Part shown: in pieces, positions 45,924-54,867 of the stretch
Layout of the letters: every line of letters starts with the position of its first letter
Numbering within the stretch: the stretch's first letter is position 1
Assembly: GCF_002343915.1 (NCBI RefSeq)
Contig: NZ_NETK01000001.1
Span: 620,001 to 684,000, forward strand
Direction of reading: 5' to 3'
Length of the DNA: 64,000 nt
From: Nannocystis exedens
GTDB lineage: Bacteria; Myxococcota_A; Polyangia; Nannocystales; Nannocystaceae
Made by a program: the position numbers and the translations under genes
Notes under the pieces: model-generated
Told to the model about the DNA's origin: nothing
The model's database searches: none
The model's input: the letters and a program-made list of their open reading frames with translations, nothing else

Positions 45924-47821
45924 GCCCCGCCCGCCGCACCCTCGCCCTCGGCCTCGGCGTCGCCGCGCCGACCCTCGCCCTCGCGCTCGGCTGGTTGCTC
46001 GCCGGCCTGCGCGAGCGGGCCATGCTCGCCGAGCAGCGCCGGGGCGAGCTGGTCCAGGCCGCCGAGCTGCTGCGGGCCGCCGTGCGCGAGAGCCTCGAGG
46101 AGCTGCGCCGCCGCGAGGACGCGCGCCCGTTCGAGCACTACGGCCGGTTCTACCGCCCGCCCGAGGTGCTCGCGCTCGGCGAGGCCGTCGCCCTCTCGCC
46201 GCTGGCCGGCGAGCCCGACGACCCGCGGATCTCCGCCTACTTCCAGATCGATCCCGACGGCCGCGTGCGCACCCCCTACGCGACCGAGCCGGGCGGCTCG
46301 CCGCGGGCCGTCGCCGTCGAGGCGACCGTCGCCGGCCCCGAGTTCGCCCCGCTGCGCGCCCTCAGCTTCGGCAGCGGCGCCCCGGCCGGCGACCCATCGC
46401 TCACCGTCGCCCTCAACGACCTCGGCAACGCCGCCTACCGCGACCTCGCCGACGCCCGCCGCGGCGACGCCCTGGCCGCCGAACGGGCCCAGAAAGTCCG
46501 GCTGCCGCAGACCAGCCGCAACCTCGTCACCTGGGACGCGATCCAGAGCCAGCAGGCGCAGAACGCCCCGCCCCCGCAGCAGGCCAGCGCCGAGCCGGTG
46601 TTCGAGGCGATCCAGCAGCAGTACGCGGCCGGTCCCCAAGGACATGTCTCTGCGGACGGGTCGCAAAGGCCATTGCCGAAAGCGCATGTCCCTGAAGACA
46701 TTCCACAGGAGGCGGGTCCGAGCCTCGACTACTCGCCGATGACCTACCTGCGGCTCGGCCGGACCGTCGTCCTGCAGCGGGTCGTCAGCCACGCCGGCGC
46801 CGGCTCGGTGCAGGGGGCGGTGCTCGACGAGGGCCGGCTCGCCGGCGAGTGGCTCGCCGCGCTGGTCGCCCGCCACGCCTTGCCGGAGGCCACCCCGACG
46901 ATCGCCGCGACCTCCGCCGCCGAGGCGTGCGCGCTCGCGCGGCCGGTCCACGACGAGGTCTTGCCCGACCTCGCGTTCTGCTTCCCCGCCCCCGCGGCCC
47001 CGCCCGGCGGCTCGCTCGTCCTGCAGCTCGGCGTCCTGCTCGGCCTCGGCGGCGTGGTCGCGGCGGCGCTCGTCGCCATCGCCCGGGCCGCGCGGCGGTC
47101 GGACGAGCTGTCGGCGCAGAAGACCGCCTTCGTCTCGGCCGTCTCGCACGAGCTGCGGACCCCGCTGACCACCCTGCGCATGCACGCCGAGATGCTGCAG
47201 GAGGGCCTCGTCGCGCCCGAGCGGCTGCCCGTCTTCTACGACGACCTCGCCCACGAGAGCGTGCGACTGAGCCGCCTGGTCGAGAACGTCCTCGCCGTCG
47301 CCCAGCTCGAGGAGGGACGGCGCGTCCTGCAGCTGCGGCCGGGCGATCTCGCCGCGCAGATCCGCGACATCGTCGACGACCAGGCGCGCCACGTCGAGCG
47401 GCGCGGCTTCCCCCCGGTTGAGCTCGCCCTCCCCGACGAGCCGGTGGTCGTCCGCTGCGACCCGCAGGCGATCGAGCAGATCCTCGTCAACCTCCTCGAC
47501 AACGCCCTCAAGTACGCCGCCGACCAGCGCGCGGCCGGCCTGCGGGTGGCGCTCGAGGTCGAGGGCGACCAGGCCGTCCTGCGCGTCCAGGACCGCGGCC
47601 CCGGGATCCCCGAGGCCGACCGCGACCGCGTGTTCGACCGCTTTTACCGGGTCGCGCGGGAGCGGGACGCCCACACCCCCGGCACCGGCCTCGGCCTCGC
47701 CCTCGTGCGCGAGCTGGCCCGCGGGCACGGCGGCGAGGCCGTGGCGCTCGCGCGTCCGGGCGGCGGCGCCGAGCTCCAGGTCCGCTTCCCGCTCGCATCC
47801 GCCGCGGCCCGGCCGACGTGA
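45920..47821 (+). CDS. Sensor histidine kinase with repeat-encoded insert in the sensory domain
   Basis: 633 residues. Two membrane segments (about 7-30 and 375-400) flank a periplasmic sensor region. Cytoplasmic part: HisKA with phospho-acceptor H410 (FVSAVSHELRTPLTTLRMH), then HATPase with N box (QILVNLLDNALKY), DRGPGIPEADRDRVFDRFYR and GTGLGLALVRELARGHGG. A seven-core 14-bp array (46,626-46,720) encodes residues ~236-267 (GPQGHVSADG...HVPEDI) in the periplasmic domain, which is otherwise not recognisable. Cognate partner of the preceding regulator. Confidence 0.93.
   Translation: MSPARRTLALGLGVAAPTLALALGWLLAGLRERAMLAEQRRGELVQAAELLRAAVRESLEELRRREDARPFEHYGRFYRPPEVLALGEAVALSPLAGEPDDPRISAYFQIDPDGRVRTPYATEPGGSPRAVAVEATVAGPEFAPLRALSFGSGAPAGDPSLTVALNDLGNAAYRDLADARRGDALAAERAQKVRLPQTSRNLVTWDAIQSQQAQNAPPPQQASAEPVFEAIQQQYAAGPQGHVSADGSQRPLPKAHVPEDIPQEAGPSLDYSPMTYLRLGRTVVLQRVVSHAGAGSVQGAVLDEGRLAGEWLAALVARHALPEATPTIAATSAAEACALARPVHDEVLPDLAFCFPAPAAPPGGSLVLQLGVLLGLGGVVAAALVAIARAARRSDELSAQKTAFVSAVSHELRTPLTTLRMHAEMLQEGLVAPERLPVFYDDLAHESVRLSRLVENVLAVAQLEEGRRVLQLRPGDLAAQIRDIVDDQARHVERRGFPPVELALPDEPVVVRCDPQAIEQILVNLLDNALKYAADQRAAGLRVALEVEGDQAVLRVQDRGPGIPEADRDRVFDRFYRVARERDAHTPGTGLGLALVRELARGHGGEAVALARPGGGAELQVRFPLASAAARPT
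46626..46720. repeat. Seven-core 14-bp repeat array inside the histidine kinase gene
   Basis: Cores at 46,630, 46,644, 46,658, 46,672, 46,686, 46,700 and 46,714. Six intervals of 14 bp give 84 bp, divisible by three, so the reading frame is preserved. Confidence 0.85.
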
Positions 47822-48020
47822 TCGTCGCGTCGTGGCCTGCAGCGGCGGCGCGGCATCTCGCCACACCACGGCCGCCCGTCGCCCCCGCGCAGCCGGCCGG
47901 CCTCGAACAATATCGCCGACTTGCGGGCGGCCCCCGGCTGTCGGGCGGAAGTACGCGTCTTGCTGAGGCCAGGGCCCGGGGGCAAACTAATGCACGCTCG
48001 CCCCCATTGAGGAGCTCAGC
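47822..48020. other. Spacer with a G/C inverted repeat
   Basis: 199 nt. GGGGGC (47,978-47,983) and GCCCCC (48,000-48,005) form an inverted repeat with a 16-nt loop. GAGGAG lies just before the next ATG. No gene supported. Confidence 0.4.
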
Positions 48021-48749
48021 ATGATCCGCCGCGCCGCCCCGCTCGCCGCCGCCCTCGCCGTCACGCTCGCCTGCCCCGAGGTCTTCGCCAGTCCTTGGGG
48101 CCATGTCCCGGCGAACCTGTCCCTTCGTTCCAACGTCCAGCCCACCGAAACGACCGTCGTCGTCGAGTCCGGCCCCGCGCCGGCGGCTCCGACCCCGGCC
48201 GCTCCGGCGCCCGTCGCCGCCCCCCAGCCCTACGCCGACCCGGCCGCGCCCGCCCCGGTCGCCGAGGGCCCGCAGCCCTACGCCGACCCCGGCAGCATGC
48301 CCACCACCGTCGGCTACGCCCCGCCGCCGCCGATGCCCCGCAAGCGGCGCAAGGGCCTGATGATCGGCGGCTGGGTCATGTTCGGCTCGTCGTACCTGGC
48401 GACCGCCTTCGTCGCCGCGATCGTCCACGACACCTGCAACCTGACCCGCAACCCCAACTGCAAGAACGCCGCCGCCTTCAGCCTGATCCCCGCGATCGGC
48501 CCGTTCATGGCCATCCCCTACATCGAGACCGACGCGATCACGCCCAAGGTTTTGATGGCCTTCCCGGCGCTGGTCCAGATCGCCGGCCTGACGATGGGCA
48601 TCATCGGCACCGTGCAGTTCGTCCGCGACGGCCGCGAGCCGCGCTACGTCGGCGTCGACGGGCTCAAGCTCGGCAACAAGCTGCGCCTCGGCGTCGCCCC
48701 CACCCGCTTCCTCGACGGCGGCACCCTCACCCTGGGCGCCCGCTTCTGA
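48021..48749 (+). CDS. Small exported membrane protein, paralogue 1
   Basis: 242 residues. Signal peptide (1-24), then a short 14-residue segment PWGHVPANLSLRSN encoded by three 14-bp units (48,089, 48,103, 48,117), a Pro/Ala-rich linker, and a C-terminal domain with two or three hydrophobic helices (LMIGGWVMFGSSYLATAFVAAIV, AAAFSLIPAIGPFMAI, LVQIAGLTMGIIGTVQFV) and a final GVAPTRFLDGGTLTLGARF. I do not recognise a named family. GAGGAG ribosome-binding site six nt before ATG. Confidence 0.75.
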   Translation: MIRRAAPLAAALAVTLACPEVFASPWGHVPANLSLRSNVQPTETTVVVESGPAPAAPTPAAPAPVAAPQPYADPAAPAPVAEGPQPYADPGSMPTTVGYAPPPPMPRKRRKGLMIGGWVMFGSSYLATAFVAAIVHDTCNLTRNPNCKNAAAFSLIPAIGPFMAIPYIETDAITPKVLMAFPALVQIAGLTMGIIGTVQFVRDGREPRYVGVDGLKLGNKLRLGVAPTRFLDGGTLTLGARF

Positions 48750-48834
48750 CCTCGCTCCTCGCGCCTCGCGTCTTCACCACGCCCCGCGGCCCCTCAGCTC
48801 GCTCCCGGTCACCTGAACGCAAGGACCTGTCCTC

Positions 48835-49578
48835 ATGTTCACGTCACGCATCGCCGCCCTCACCGCCGCCGTCAGCCTCGTCGGCCTCCCGCTGGTCCCG
48901 AACACCGCCGCCGCCAGCCCCTACCTCGTCAAGCTGCACGCCGACGACGTCCCGGCGGGCTACGCCCCGGCGGGCACGCACGAGGTGATCGTCGAGGCGG
49001 TCCCCGTGCCCGAGGCGCCGCCGGCCCCGCCCGAGCCGGTGGCCGAGGCCGTAGTCGTCACCGCGCCGACGGTGCAGCCGTACAGCGACCCCACGCTGCG
49101 CGGCCCGACCACCACCACCGTGATCGTCGCCCCGCCGCCCGCCGCGCCCGCCGCCCCGCGCCGCCCGCCGCCGCCGCCCAAGCGCGGCCTCGGCCTGATG
49201 ATCGCCGGCTTCTCGATGTTCGGCACCACCTACTTGCTCACCGCCTGGGCCGGCGCCATGAGCCACGACGGCCACGGCGGCTGCAACCGCACCAAGCACG
49301 ACTGCCGCGAGATGGGCAAGGCGCTGATGGTCCCGTTCGTCGGGCCGATGCTGGCCTCGCAGGGCTCCGACAGCGCGCGCGAGACCTTCGGCCTGTTCCT
49401 CGTCTCCGGCATCCAGATCGCCACCTTCGTCATGGGTGTCGTCGGCGCCGTCCGCTACTCGCGCTACAAGCAGTGGGAGCGCAATTTCGCCGGCATCCCG
49501 GTCGGCAAGTCCGGCCTCGCCGTCGCGCCGATGCCCCGCTTCGACGGCGGCGGCCTCGGCCTCAACTACCGCTTCTGA
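48835..49578 (+). CDS. Small exported membrane protein, paralogue 2
   Basis: 247 residues. Same build as the preceding gene: signal peptide (1-27), Pro-rich middle, then helices (LGLMIAGFSMFGTTYLLTAWAGAM, VPFVGPMLASQ, SGIQIATFVMGVVGAVRYSRY) and a C-terminal VAPMPRFDGGGLGLNYRF. The tandem order and shared C-terminal pattern indicate a gene duplication. ATG 48835 lies next to a repeat core (48,827, GGACCTGTCC). Function unknown. Confidence 0.75.
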   Translation: MFTSRIAALTAAVSLVGLPLVPNTAAASPYLVKLHADDVPAGYAPAGTHEVIVEAVPVPEAPPAPPEPVAEAVVVTAPTVQPYSDPTLRGPTTTTVIVAPPPAAPAAPRRPPPPPKRGLGLMIAGFSMFGTTYLLTAWAGAMSHDGHGGCNRTKHDCREMGKALMVPFVGPMLASQGSDSARETFGLFLVSGIQIATFVMGVVGAVRYSRYKQWERNFAGIPVGKSGLAVAPMPRFDGGGLGLNYRF

Positions 49579-49747
49579 TCGCGGCCCTCCGCCCCCCGGT
49601 TCGGCCCGCGGCGCCCCGGCCCCGCGGGCCGACGCGTCTCGGCGCTCTGCGACGACGACCCACGGTTCGAGCACGCCTCGGCACGGGCCGACCCGGGTCA
49701 CGCGTGCGAGCGCTCCTCCGAGCTCGGCGCGTGCGCCTGCTTCGTCG
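49579..49747. other. Spacer between convergent genes
   Basis: 169 nt with no gene supported and no clear terminator. Confidence 0.4.
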
Positions 49748-50833
49748 TCACCTCTTCGCGCCGATGCAGTGCTTCAGCGCCTCGCGCAGCGTGGCGAACA
49801 CGTCGATCCCGCGCAGGTCGACGCCGAGCGTGACGATCGTCTGGGCGATGCCGGGGTTGATGCCCGTGATCACCCCTTCCGCGCCGAGCAGGCGGATCGC
49901 GCGGATCATCGCGATCAAGTGGTTCGCCGTCGACGTGTCGACCACCTCGATCCCCGTCATGTCGAGGATCGCATGGCGAGCGCGCATGCGGCCCACGGCC
50001 TGCAGCAGGCTGTCCATGATCTCCGCCGTGCGCACGCTGTCGACCAGGCCGATGAGCGGCAGCGCCAGGATCCCCTCCCACACCTCGATGATCGGCGTCG
50101 ACAGCTCGCGGATCACCCGCTGCTGGCGCTCGATCAGCTCGATCTTCTCGAGCAGCTCCCGCTCGCGCGCGCGGGTCGCCGTGGCCTCGATCGTGATCGT
50201 CACCAGGCCCGCGTCGCTGCCGGGAGGGACGGGGATGTGCCAGTTCTCCCAGATCTTCCCATACTCCTCGAGCACCGTCATCGGCATTGATTCGCCGGCG
50301 AGGCCGCGGCGGATGAACGCAGCCGTCTCGCTGTCGCCGTACAGCGCGAACGCGTTGTGCCCGACGAATTGATTGGGCGCGATGCCGACCGACTCGAGCC
50401 CCTTGCCCTCGAGCAGCATGTACGTGCCCTCGCGGTCGAACACGCTGACCACCGTCGGCAGGTGGCTGAGGAACGCGCGCAGCGCCACGTGCTCGAGCTG
50501 CGCCTGCTTCTCGGCCGCCGCCGCCGCCGTCACCTCGCGCCCGTAGCAGACCGCCCCGACCCGCGCGCCCGCCTCGTCGTACTCGGCCGCCGGCGACCAC
50601 TCGATCACGCGCCCGTCCGCCAGCGGCAGGCGCACGGTCTGGCTGTCCCCGAGGACAGCTCGCCAGTCACCGCCGTGAGTCGGCACCAACTCCGCGACGT
50701 CGCGACCGACCGCCGCGTCGCGCGTCACGCCCAGCAGCTGCTCGGCGCCCTCGTTCCACTCGGTGACCCGCAATTCCAGGTCGAGCCCGACCACCGCGAA
50801 CGGGACCCGATGGCCCCCGATACGTCGTTCCAT
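49748..50833 (-). CDS. PAS-STAS regulator, RsbR/RsbS-like stressosome family
   Basis: 361 residues. N-terminal PAS domain (VVGLDLELRVTEWNEGAEQLLG), a second PAS-like domain (about 125-220), a helical linker (RERELLEKIELIERQQRVI), then a C-terminal STAS domain with IIEVWEGILALPLIGLVDSVRTAEIMDSLL and DMTGIEVVDTSTANHL. The DTSTAN region is where RsbR/RsbS proteins are phosphorylated. Probably a stress-signalling scaffold; no RsbT/W partner lies here. A repeat pair (50,643/50,657) falls in the PAS linker. Confidence 0.85.
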   Translation of the reverse strand: MERRIGGHRVPFAVVGLDLELRVTEWNEGAEQLLGVTRDAAVGRDVAELVPTHGGDWRAVLGDSQTVRLPLADGRVIEWSPAAEYDEAGARVGAVCYGREVTAAAAAEKQAQLEHVALRAFLSHLPTVVSVFDREGTYMLLEGKGLESVGIAPNQFVGHNAFALYGDSETAAFIRRGLAGESMPMTVLEEYGKIWENWHIPVPPGSDAGLVTITIEATATRARERELLEKIELIERQQRVIRELSTPIIEVWEGILALPLIGLVDSVRTAEIMDSLLQAVGRMRARHAILDMTGIEVVDTSTANHLIAMIRAIRLLGAEGVITGINPGIAQTIVTLGVDLRGIDVFATLREALKHCIGAKR

Positions 50834-51026
50834 CGCCGCATTTCACCACATCCTCCGCCGGCGGCGTCGCCGCTCCGCGGCCCTGCGCCGCACCCGCCTC
50901 ACACACGCGGGGCCGACCGTGCTGCCGCGGAGCACGGCGCGGCAGCCCGCCGCACGTCGTCCGACACGCGGCGCTGGAACGCGTTGCAGAAACAAGTTTC
51001 GCCGACATGTCCGCGAGGACATGTCC
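50834..51026. repeat. Spacer ending in a 14-bp repeat pair
   Basis: 193 nt. The cores at 51,007 and 51,021 form the palindrome GAGGACATGTCCTC at 51,015-51,028, directly abutting the stop codon of the Omp85-like gene. No gene supported. Confidence 0.7.
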
Positions 51027-52340
51027 TCAGAACGCGTGCTCGCTCTGCAGGTACAGCGCCCCGCCTTCCTTGCCGAAGCCGCCCTCGACGCGGAACACCA
51101 CGAAGCGGTCCCAGATCAGCAGCAGGCCCGGGCCGCCGGACACGTACCAGTGCTTGAGGAGGTCGGTCATCTTTTGCGACACGAGACCCGCCTCGACGAA
51201 CAGCTCGAGCCCGACCCCGAGCGTGTGGCGGCGGATCTTGAACTCCACCGGCGCGAACCGCAGCTCGAAGGAGGCCGTCGCCTTGTGCTTGCCGATGAAG
51301 CGGCGGCGACCGAAGCCGCGGCCGACGAACGCGCCGCCGTAGGCGTCCATCGGGAACAGCCCGCCGAACTCGCCGAGCGTCATCAGCGGCGGCTCGCCCC
51401 ACAGCGAGTCGAACGTGACGCGGTGCGCCAGCACCACCTTCGACTGCCCGAGCGACCAGTAGTGGCGCATGGTCCCGTGGAAGCGGCCCCAGTTCGACGT
51501 CGAGCCGGTCCACTTGCCGGCCGCGTCGAACGTCACGTCGATGAGGCTGCCCTCGGTCGGGCTCCAGTCGTTGTCGCGGCTGTCCCACGTCAGGCCGAGG
51601 CGGACGATGCCGCGCCGCCACGTCCCCTCGGCGCTCGGCAGCTCCTCCAACAGGCGGCTGTTCGCGTAGCCGCGGATCACGTCCACGTAGTAGAAGATCC
51701 CCGAGTAGTGGCGCAGCGTCCCGGGCGACCGTCCGGGCCGCTCGACGGTGTAGAGCGGGTGCTCGAACGTGAACCACCCGCCCCAGTTGTCCATGCGGAT
51801 CAGGTTGTAGGGCGCCTCCAGCTCCCCCGAGCTGATCGTGCCGTGGTTGTTGACCCCGTAGAACGGATAGACCGGGTCGAGCGAGGCCCAGAAGCCGAAG
51901 TTGAAGATCTCGCGGCGGCCCAGCATGTCGCGCATGCGGGCGCTGAGGATGTGATCCTGGACCAGCTTGGTCGACACGCGCGACCACGCGAGCCCGTACA
52001 CGCGGTTGAAGTTGTCGTTGGGCAGGCGGTACGCGTAGTTGAGCGAGCCGCCGAGCGTCAGGCCGGTCGCGGGCTGCGAGCTGAGGTGCGGCAGCGGCAG
52101 CAGGCGGTGCCGGTTGTCGCGCTGGCGACGGGTCCGCTTGCGGAAGCGTCGACCTGTCGGCGGCGTGACCGGCACGCTCGCCTCCGGCAACTCGGGCCTC
52201 GGCGGACCGTTCTCGACCGCGATCGGCTTGCTGGGCGGCAGCTTCGGCCCCTCCGGGGGCACGCCCGGAGGCGTCGCCGGCGTCGCGCCGGGGACGGGCG
52301 ACGGCGCGAGCGCGAGGGCGATGGCGCAGGCTGCGAACAA
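51027..52340 (-). CDS. Omp85/BamA-type outer-membrane beta-barrel protein
   Basis: 437 residues. Signal peptide at the N-terminus, a Pro-rich linker, and then a barrel with aromatic beta-strands (LGGSLNYAYRLPNDNFNRVYGLAWS, GWFTFEHPLYTVERPG, RRGIVRLGLTWDSRDNDWSPTEGSLIDVTF, MRHYWSLGQSKVVLAHRVTFDS), ending in Phe. The WDSRDNDWSPTEGS stretch resembles the surface-antigen/Omp85 barrel. There are no POTRA domains, so it is a shorter Omp85-like protein. The start is TTG 52340, the only usual start codon in frame. Function in the outer membrane unknown. Confidence 0.75.
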   Translation of the reverse strand: MFAACAIALALAPSPVPGATPATPPGVPPEGPKLPPSKPIAVENGPPRPELPEASVPVTPPTGRRFRKRTRRQRDNRHRLLPLPHLSSQPATGLTLGGSLNYAYRLPNDNFNRVYGLAWSRVSTKLVQDHILSARMRDMLGRREIFNFGFWASLDPVYPFYGVNNHGTISSGELEAPYNLIRMDNWGGWFTFEHPLYTVERPGRSPGTLRHYSGIFYYVDVIRGYANSRLLEELPSAEGTWRRGIVRLGLTWDSRDNDWSPTEGSLIDVTFDAAGKWTGSTSNWGRFHGTMRHYWSLGQSKVVLAHRVTFDSLWGEPPLMTLGEFGGLFPMDAYGGAFVGRGFGRRRFIGKHKATASFELRFAPVEFKIRRHTLGVGLELFVEAGLVSQKMTDLLKHWYVSGGPGLLLIWDRFVVFRVEGGFGKEGGALYLQSEHAF

Positions 52341-52440
52341 GGATTCGGGGTCCGGGGCAGTGTTGACCGCGCGCGCAGCCGATGCAAGGACCGGCTTGCC
52401 CGTGGAGCGCGCGACGCGCTAACTTGCGCGCACTGCGAAG

Positions 52441-53400
52441 ATGCCCGCCCCGATCGCCATCTTCTACGAGCACCCGGACTGGTTCCGTCCTCTGTTCAGC
52501 GAGCTCGAGCGGCGGCGCCTGCCCGTCGTCCGTCTCGCCGCCGATCAGAGCCGCTTCGACCCCGCCGAGCGCGAGCCCCCGTACGGCCTCGTGTTCAACC
52601 GCGCAAGTCCCTCCGCCTACCTGCGCGGGCGCGGCCAGACCACGCATTACACCCTCGCCATCTTGCGGCACTGGGAGCGGCGCAAGATCCCCGTCGTCAA
52701 CGGCAGCGCCGTCTATCGCTACGAGGTCTCCAAGGCCGACCAACTGGGACTGCTCGACGACCTCGGCCTCGGCTACCCGCGGGCTCGCGTCATCAACCAC
52801 GCCAGCCAGGCGCTCCCCGCCGCCGAGGGTTTGCGCTGGCCGATCCTCGTCAAGGCCAACGTCGGCGGCAGCGGGGCCGGGATCCGCCGCTTCGACAGCC
52901 CGGCCGAGCTCGTCGCGGCCGCCGAGCGCGGCGAGCTCGATCTCGGCGTCGACCAGACCGCGCTGGTGCAGGAGCTGTGTCCCCTGCGCGGCGGTCGGAT
53001 CGTGCGCGTCGAGGTCGTCGGCCGCAAGTTCCTCTACGCGATCGAGGTGTTCCCCCCGCCCTCCTCGTTCAACCTGTGCCCTGCCGACGCCTGTCAGACC
53101 GCCGACGGCCGCGACCTGGTGCGCTCCGCCTGCGCCCTCGATGCCCCCAGGACCGGCATGCGCGTCCAGGGCTACACGCCCCCGCCCGAGGTCATCCGCG
53201 CGGTCGAGGCGATCGCCGAGGCCGCCTCGCTCGACGTCGGCGGCGTCGAGTACCTCGTCGACGACCGCGACGGCGAGATCTACTACTACGACATCAACGC
53301 CCTCTCGAACTTCGTCGCCGACGCCCCCAACGTCGTCGGCCTCGACGCCTTCGCCCGCTGCGTCGACTACCTGCAGGCCCGCTGGGAGGCCGGCGTCTGA
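52441..53400 (+). CDS. ATP-grasp protein (RimK-like)
   Basis: 319 residues. N-terminal Rossmann-like half (PIAIFYEHPDWFRPLFSELERR), then the ATP-grasp fold with the phosphate loop LVKANVGGSGAGIRRF, the Mg-binding region VGGVEYLVDDRDGEIYYYDINALSNF. ATP-grasp ligases join a carboxylate to an amine or thiol; the substrate is unknown. TAACTT (52,420-52,425) and TTGCCC form a loose promoter with a nine-nucleotide leader. It is followed by a luciferase-like monooxygenase, which could act in the same pathway. Confidence 0.8.
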   Translation: MPAPIAIFYEHPDWFRPLFSELERRRLPVVRLAADQSRFDPAEREPPYGLVFNRASPSAYLRGRGQTTHYTLAILRHWERRKIPVVNGSAVYRYEVSKADQLGLLDDLGLGYPRARVINHASQALPAAEGLRWPILVKANVGGSGAGIRRFDSPAELVAAAERGELDLGVDQTALVQELCPLRGGRIVRVEVVGRKFLYAIEVFPPPSSFNLCPADACQTADGRDLVRSACALDAPRTGMRVQGYTPPPEVIRAVEAIAEAASLDVGGVEYLVDDRDGEIYYYDINALSNFVADAPNVVGLDAFARCVDYLQARWEAGV

Positions 53401-53494
53401 CCCTCCGACCATGTAGGAACGGACATGCGACGCCCGTCCCCTCTCGCCGGCCGGCCGGCGTCTGACCCTTCGACCACGTAGGAACGGACATGCG
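53388..53494. repeat. 42-bp direct repeat at the ATP-grasp/monooxygenase junction
   Basis: Copies at 53,388-53,429 and 53,453-53,494 differ at two positions and each end in ACGGACATGCG. The first covers the ATP-grasp stop, the second supplies the ATG of the monooxygenase (53490). 42 bp is three 14-bp periods, and cores lie at 53,411/53,425 and 53,476/53,490. Confidence 0.85.
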
Positions 53495-54509
53495 CTTCGG
53501 TTACTGGCTCCCCGTGTTCGGCGGCTGGCTGCGCAACGTCCCCGACGAGGGCATGGCGGCCACCTGGGACTACGCGCGCCGGCTCGCCGTGCGCAGCGAG
53601 GAGCTCGGCTACGACCTCACCCTCGTCGCCGAGCTGTTCCTCAACGACATCAAGGGCCCGGCCGCGCCGACGCTCGACGCCTGGACCACCGCCGCCGCGC
53701 TGGCCGCCGTCACCACCCGCCTCGAGCTCATGGTCGCCGTGCGGCCGACCTTCCACAGCCCGGCGATCTTCGCCAAGCAGGCCGCCAACCTCGACCGGAT
53801 CAGCGGCGGCCGGCTCGCGCTCAACGTCGTCTCCTCGTGGTGGTCCGACGAGGCCCGCCGCTACGGCGTCCGCTTCGAGCGCCACGACGACCGCTACGCC
53901 CGCACCGACGAGTGGCTGCGCGTCGTCACCGGCGCGTGGAGCGAGCCCGAGTTCTCGTTCCGCGGCCGGTACTACCAGGTCGAGGCCTGCGTGCTCGCGC
54001 CCAAGCCGGCGCGCAGGCCCGTGATCTACGCCGGCGGCGAGTCCGAGGCCGCCAAGTCGCTGATCGCCCGCGCCTGCGACGCCTACGTCATGCACGGCGA
54101 CCCGCCCGAGCGCGTCGCCCCCAAGATCGCCGACATGCGCCGCCGCCGGGAAGCCCTGGCCCTGCCGCCGATGCGCCACGGCATGGCCGCCTACGTCATC
54201 GTCCGCGCCAGCGAGGCCGAGGCCGAACGCGAGCGCGCGCGGATCACCGACGTCTCCGAGGGCTCGCCCGGCTACGCCAACTACCGCGATTTCTTACAGA
54301 ATACCCAGCTCGAGCAGCAGGTCAGCCGCGAGGACTACTCGGTCTCGAACCGGGGCCTGCGCGCCGGCCTGGTCGGCACCCCCGAGCAGGTCGCCGACCG
54401 GATCCGCCGCTTCGAGGCCGCCGGCGTCGACCTCCTGCTCCTCCAGTGCAGCCCCCAGGCCGAGGAGATGGAGCGCTTCGCCGCCGACGTCATGCCGCTG
54501 CTGCGCTGA
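53490..54509 (+). CDS. LLM-class flavin-dependent monooxygenase (SsuD-like)
   Basis: 339 residues of the luciferase-like family. TIM-barrel features: FGYWLPVFGGWL, the helical FHSPAIFAKQAANLDRISGGRLALNVV and SSWWSDEARRYGV (typical of alkanesulfonate/sulfone monooxygenases such as SsuD or SfnG), and PVIYAGGESEAAKSL. It uses FMNH2 supplied by a reductase; the substrate is not readable. ATG 53490 coincides with a 14-bp repeat core (GGACATGCG). Confidence 0.85.
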   Translation: MRFGYWLPVFGGWLRNVPDEGMAATWDYARRLAVRSEELGYDLTLVAELFLNDIKGPAAPTLDAWTTAAALAAVTTRLELMVAVRPTFHSPAIFAKQAANLDRISGGRLALNVVSSWWSDEARRYGVRFERHDDRYARTDEWLRVVTGAWSEPEFSFRGRYYQVEACVLAPKPARRPVIYAGGESEAAKSLIARACDAYVMHGDPPERVAPKIADMRRRREALALPPMRHGMAAYVIVRASEAEAERERARITDVSEGSPGYANYRDFLQNTQLEQQVSREDYSVSNRGLRAGLVGTPEQVADRIRRFEAAGVDLLLLQCSPQAEEMERFAADVMPLLR

Positions 54510-54867
54510 AGGACATGTCTTTACTGGCATGTCTTCGACGACATGTCCCGGCAAACATTACCTTGACGACATGCCCTTCGTGACATGTCGAGAGTTCGCA
54601 TCGGCGGGCCCCGTGGAAGGGCTCGACGACGCGGCCGCGTCGGTCGAAGTCCGCGAGCGAGCCGGAGCCGCCTCCACGCGAGGGCGGCCCCCGGGTCCGC
54701 GCCTCCCAGGACAGCCGGGGACGAACCCAGGCCGTCCGCGGCTGCCGCGAGCTCTGCGGCCGGGAGAAGCTCCCTGTCTCGCCGAGAAAGGGCAACCAAC
54801 CCGCGTTGTCGCCTCTCCTCACGTCGCCCCCCTGCAAGACCTTCCTGCCGCCGCGCGACCTCTCGGT
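54510..54867. repeat. Spacer with a six-core 14-bp repeat array
   Basis: Cores at 54,515, 54,529, 54,543, 54,557, 54,571 and 54,585 (GGACATGTCT, GGCATGTCT, GACATGTCC, AAACATTACC, GACATGCCC, TGACATGTCG), each 14 bp apart, immediately after the monooxygenase stop. The remaining ~280 nt is GC-rich without a supported gene. Confidence 0.85.

Noticed and set aside
52441..54509. RiPP or natural-product cluster from the ATP-grasp plus monooxygenase pair
   Set aside because: Only two enzymes, no precursor peptide or transporter recognised; too little to claim a pathway.
54511..54592. CRISPR array
   Set aside because: Units are 14 bp, imperfect and without unique spacers of normal length, and no cas gene lies in the window.
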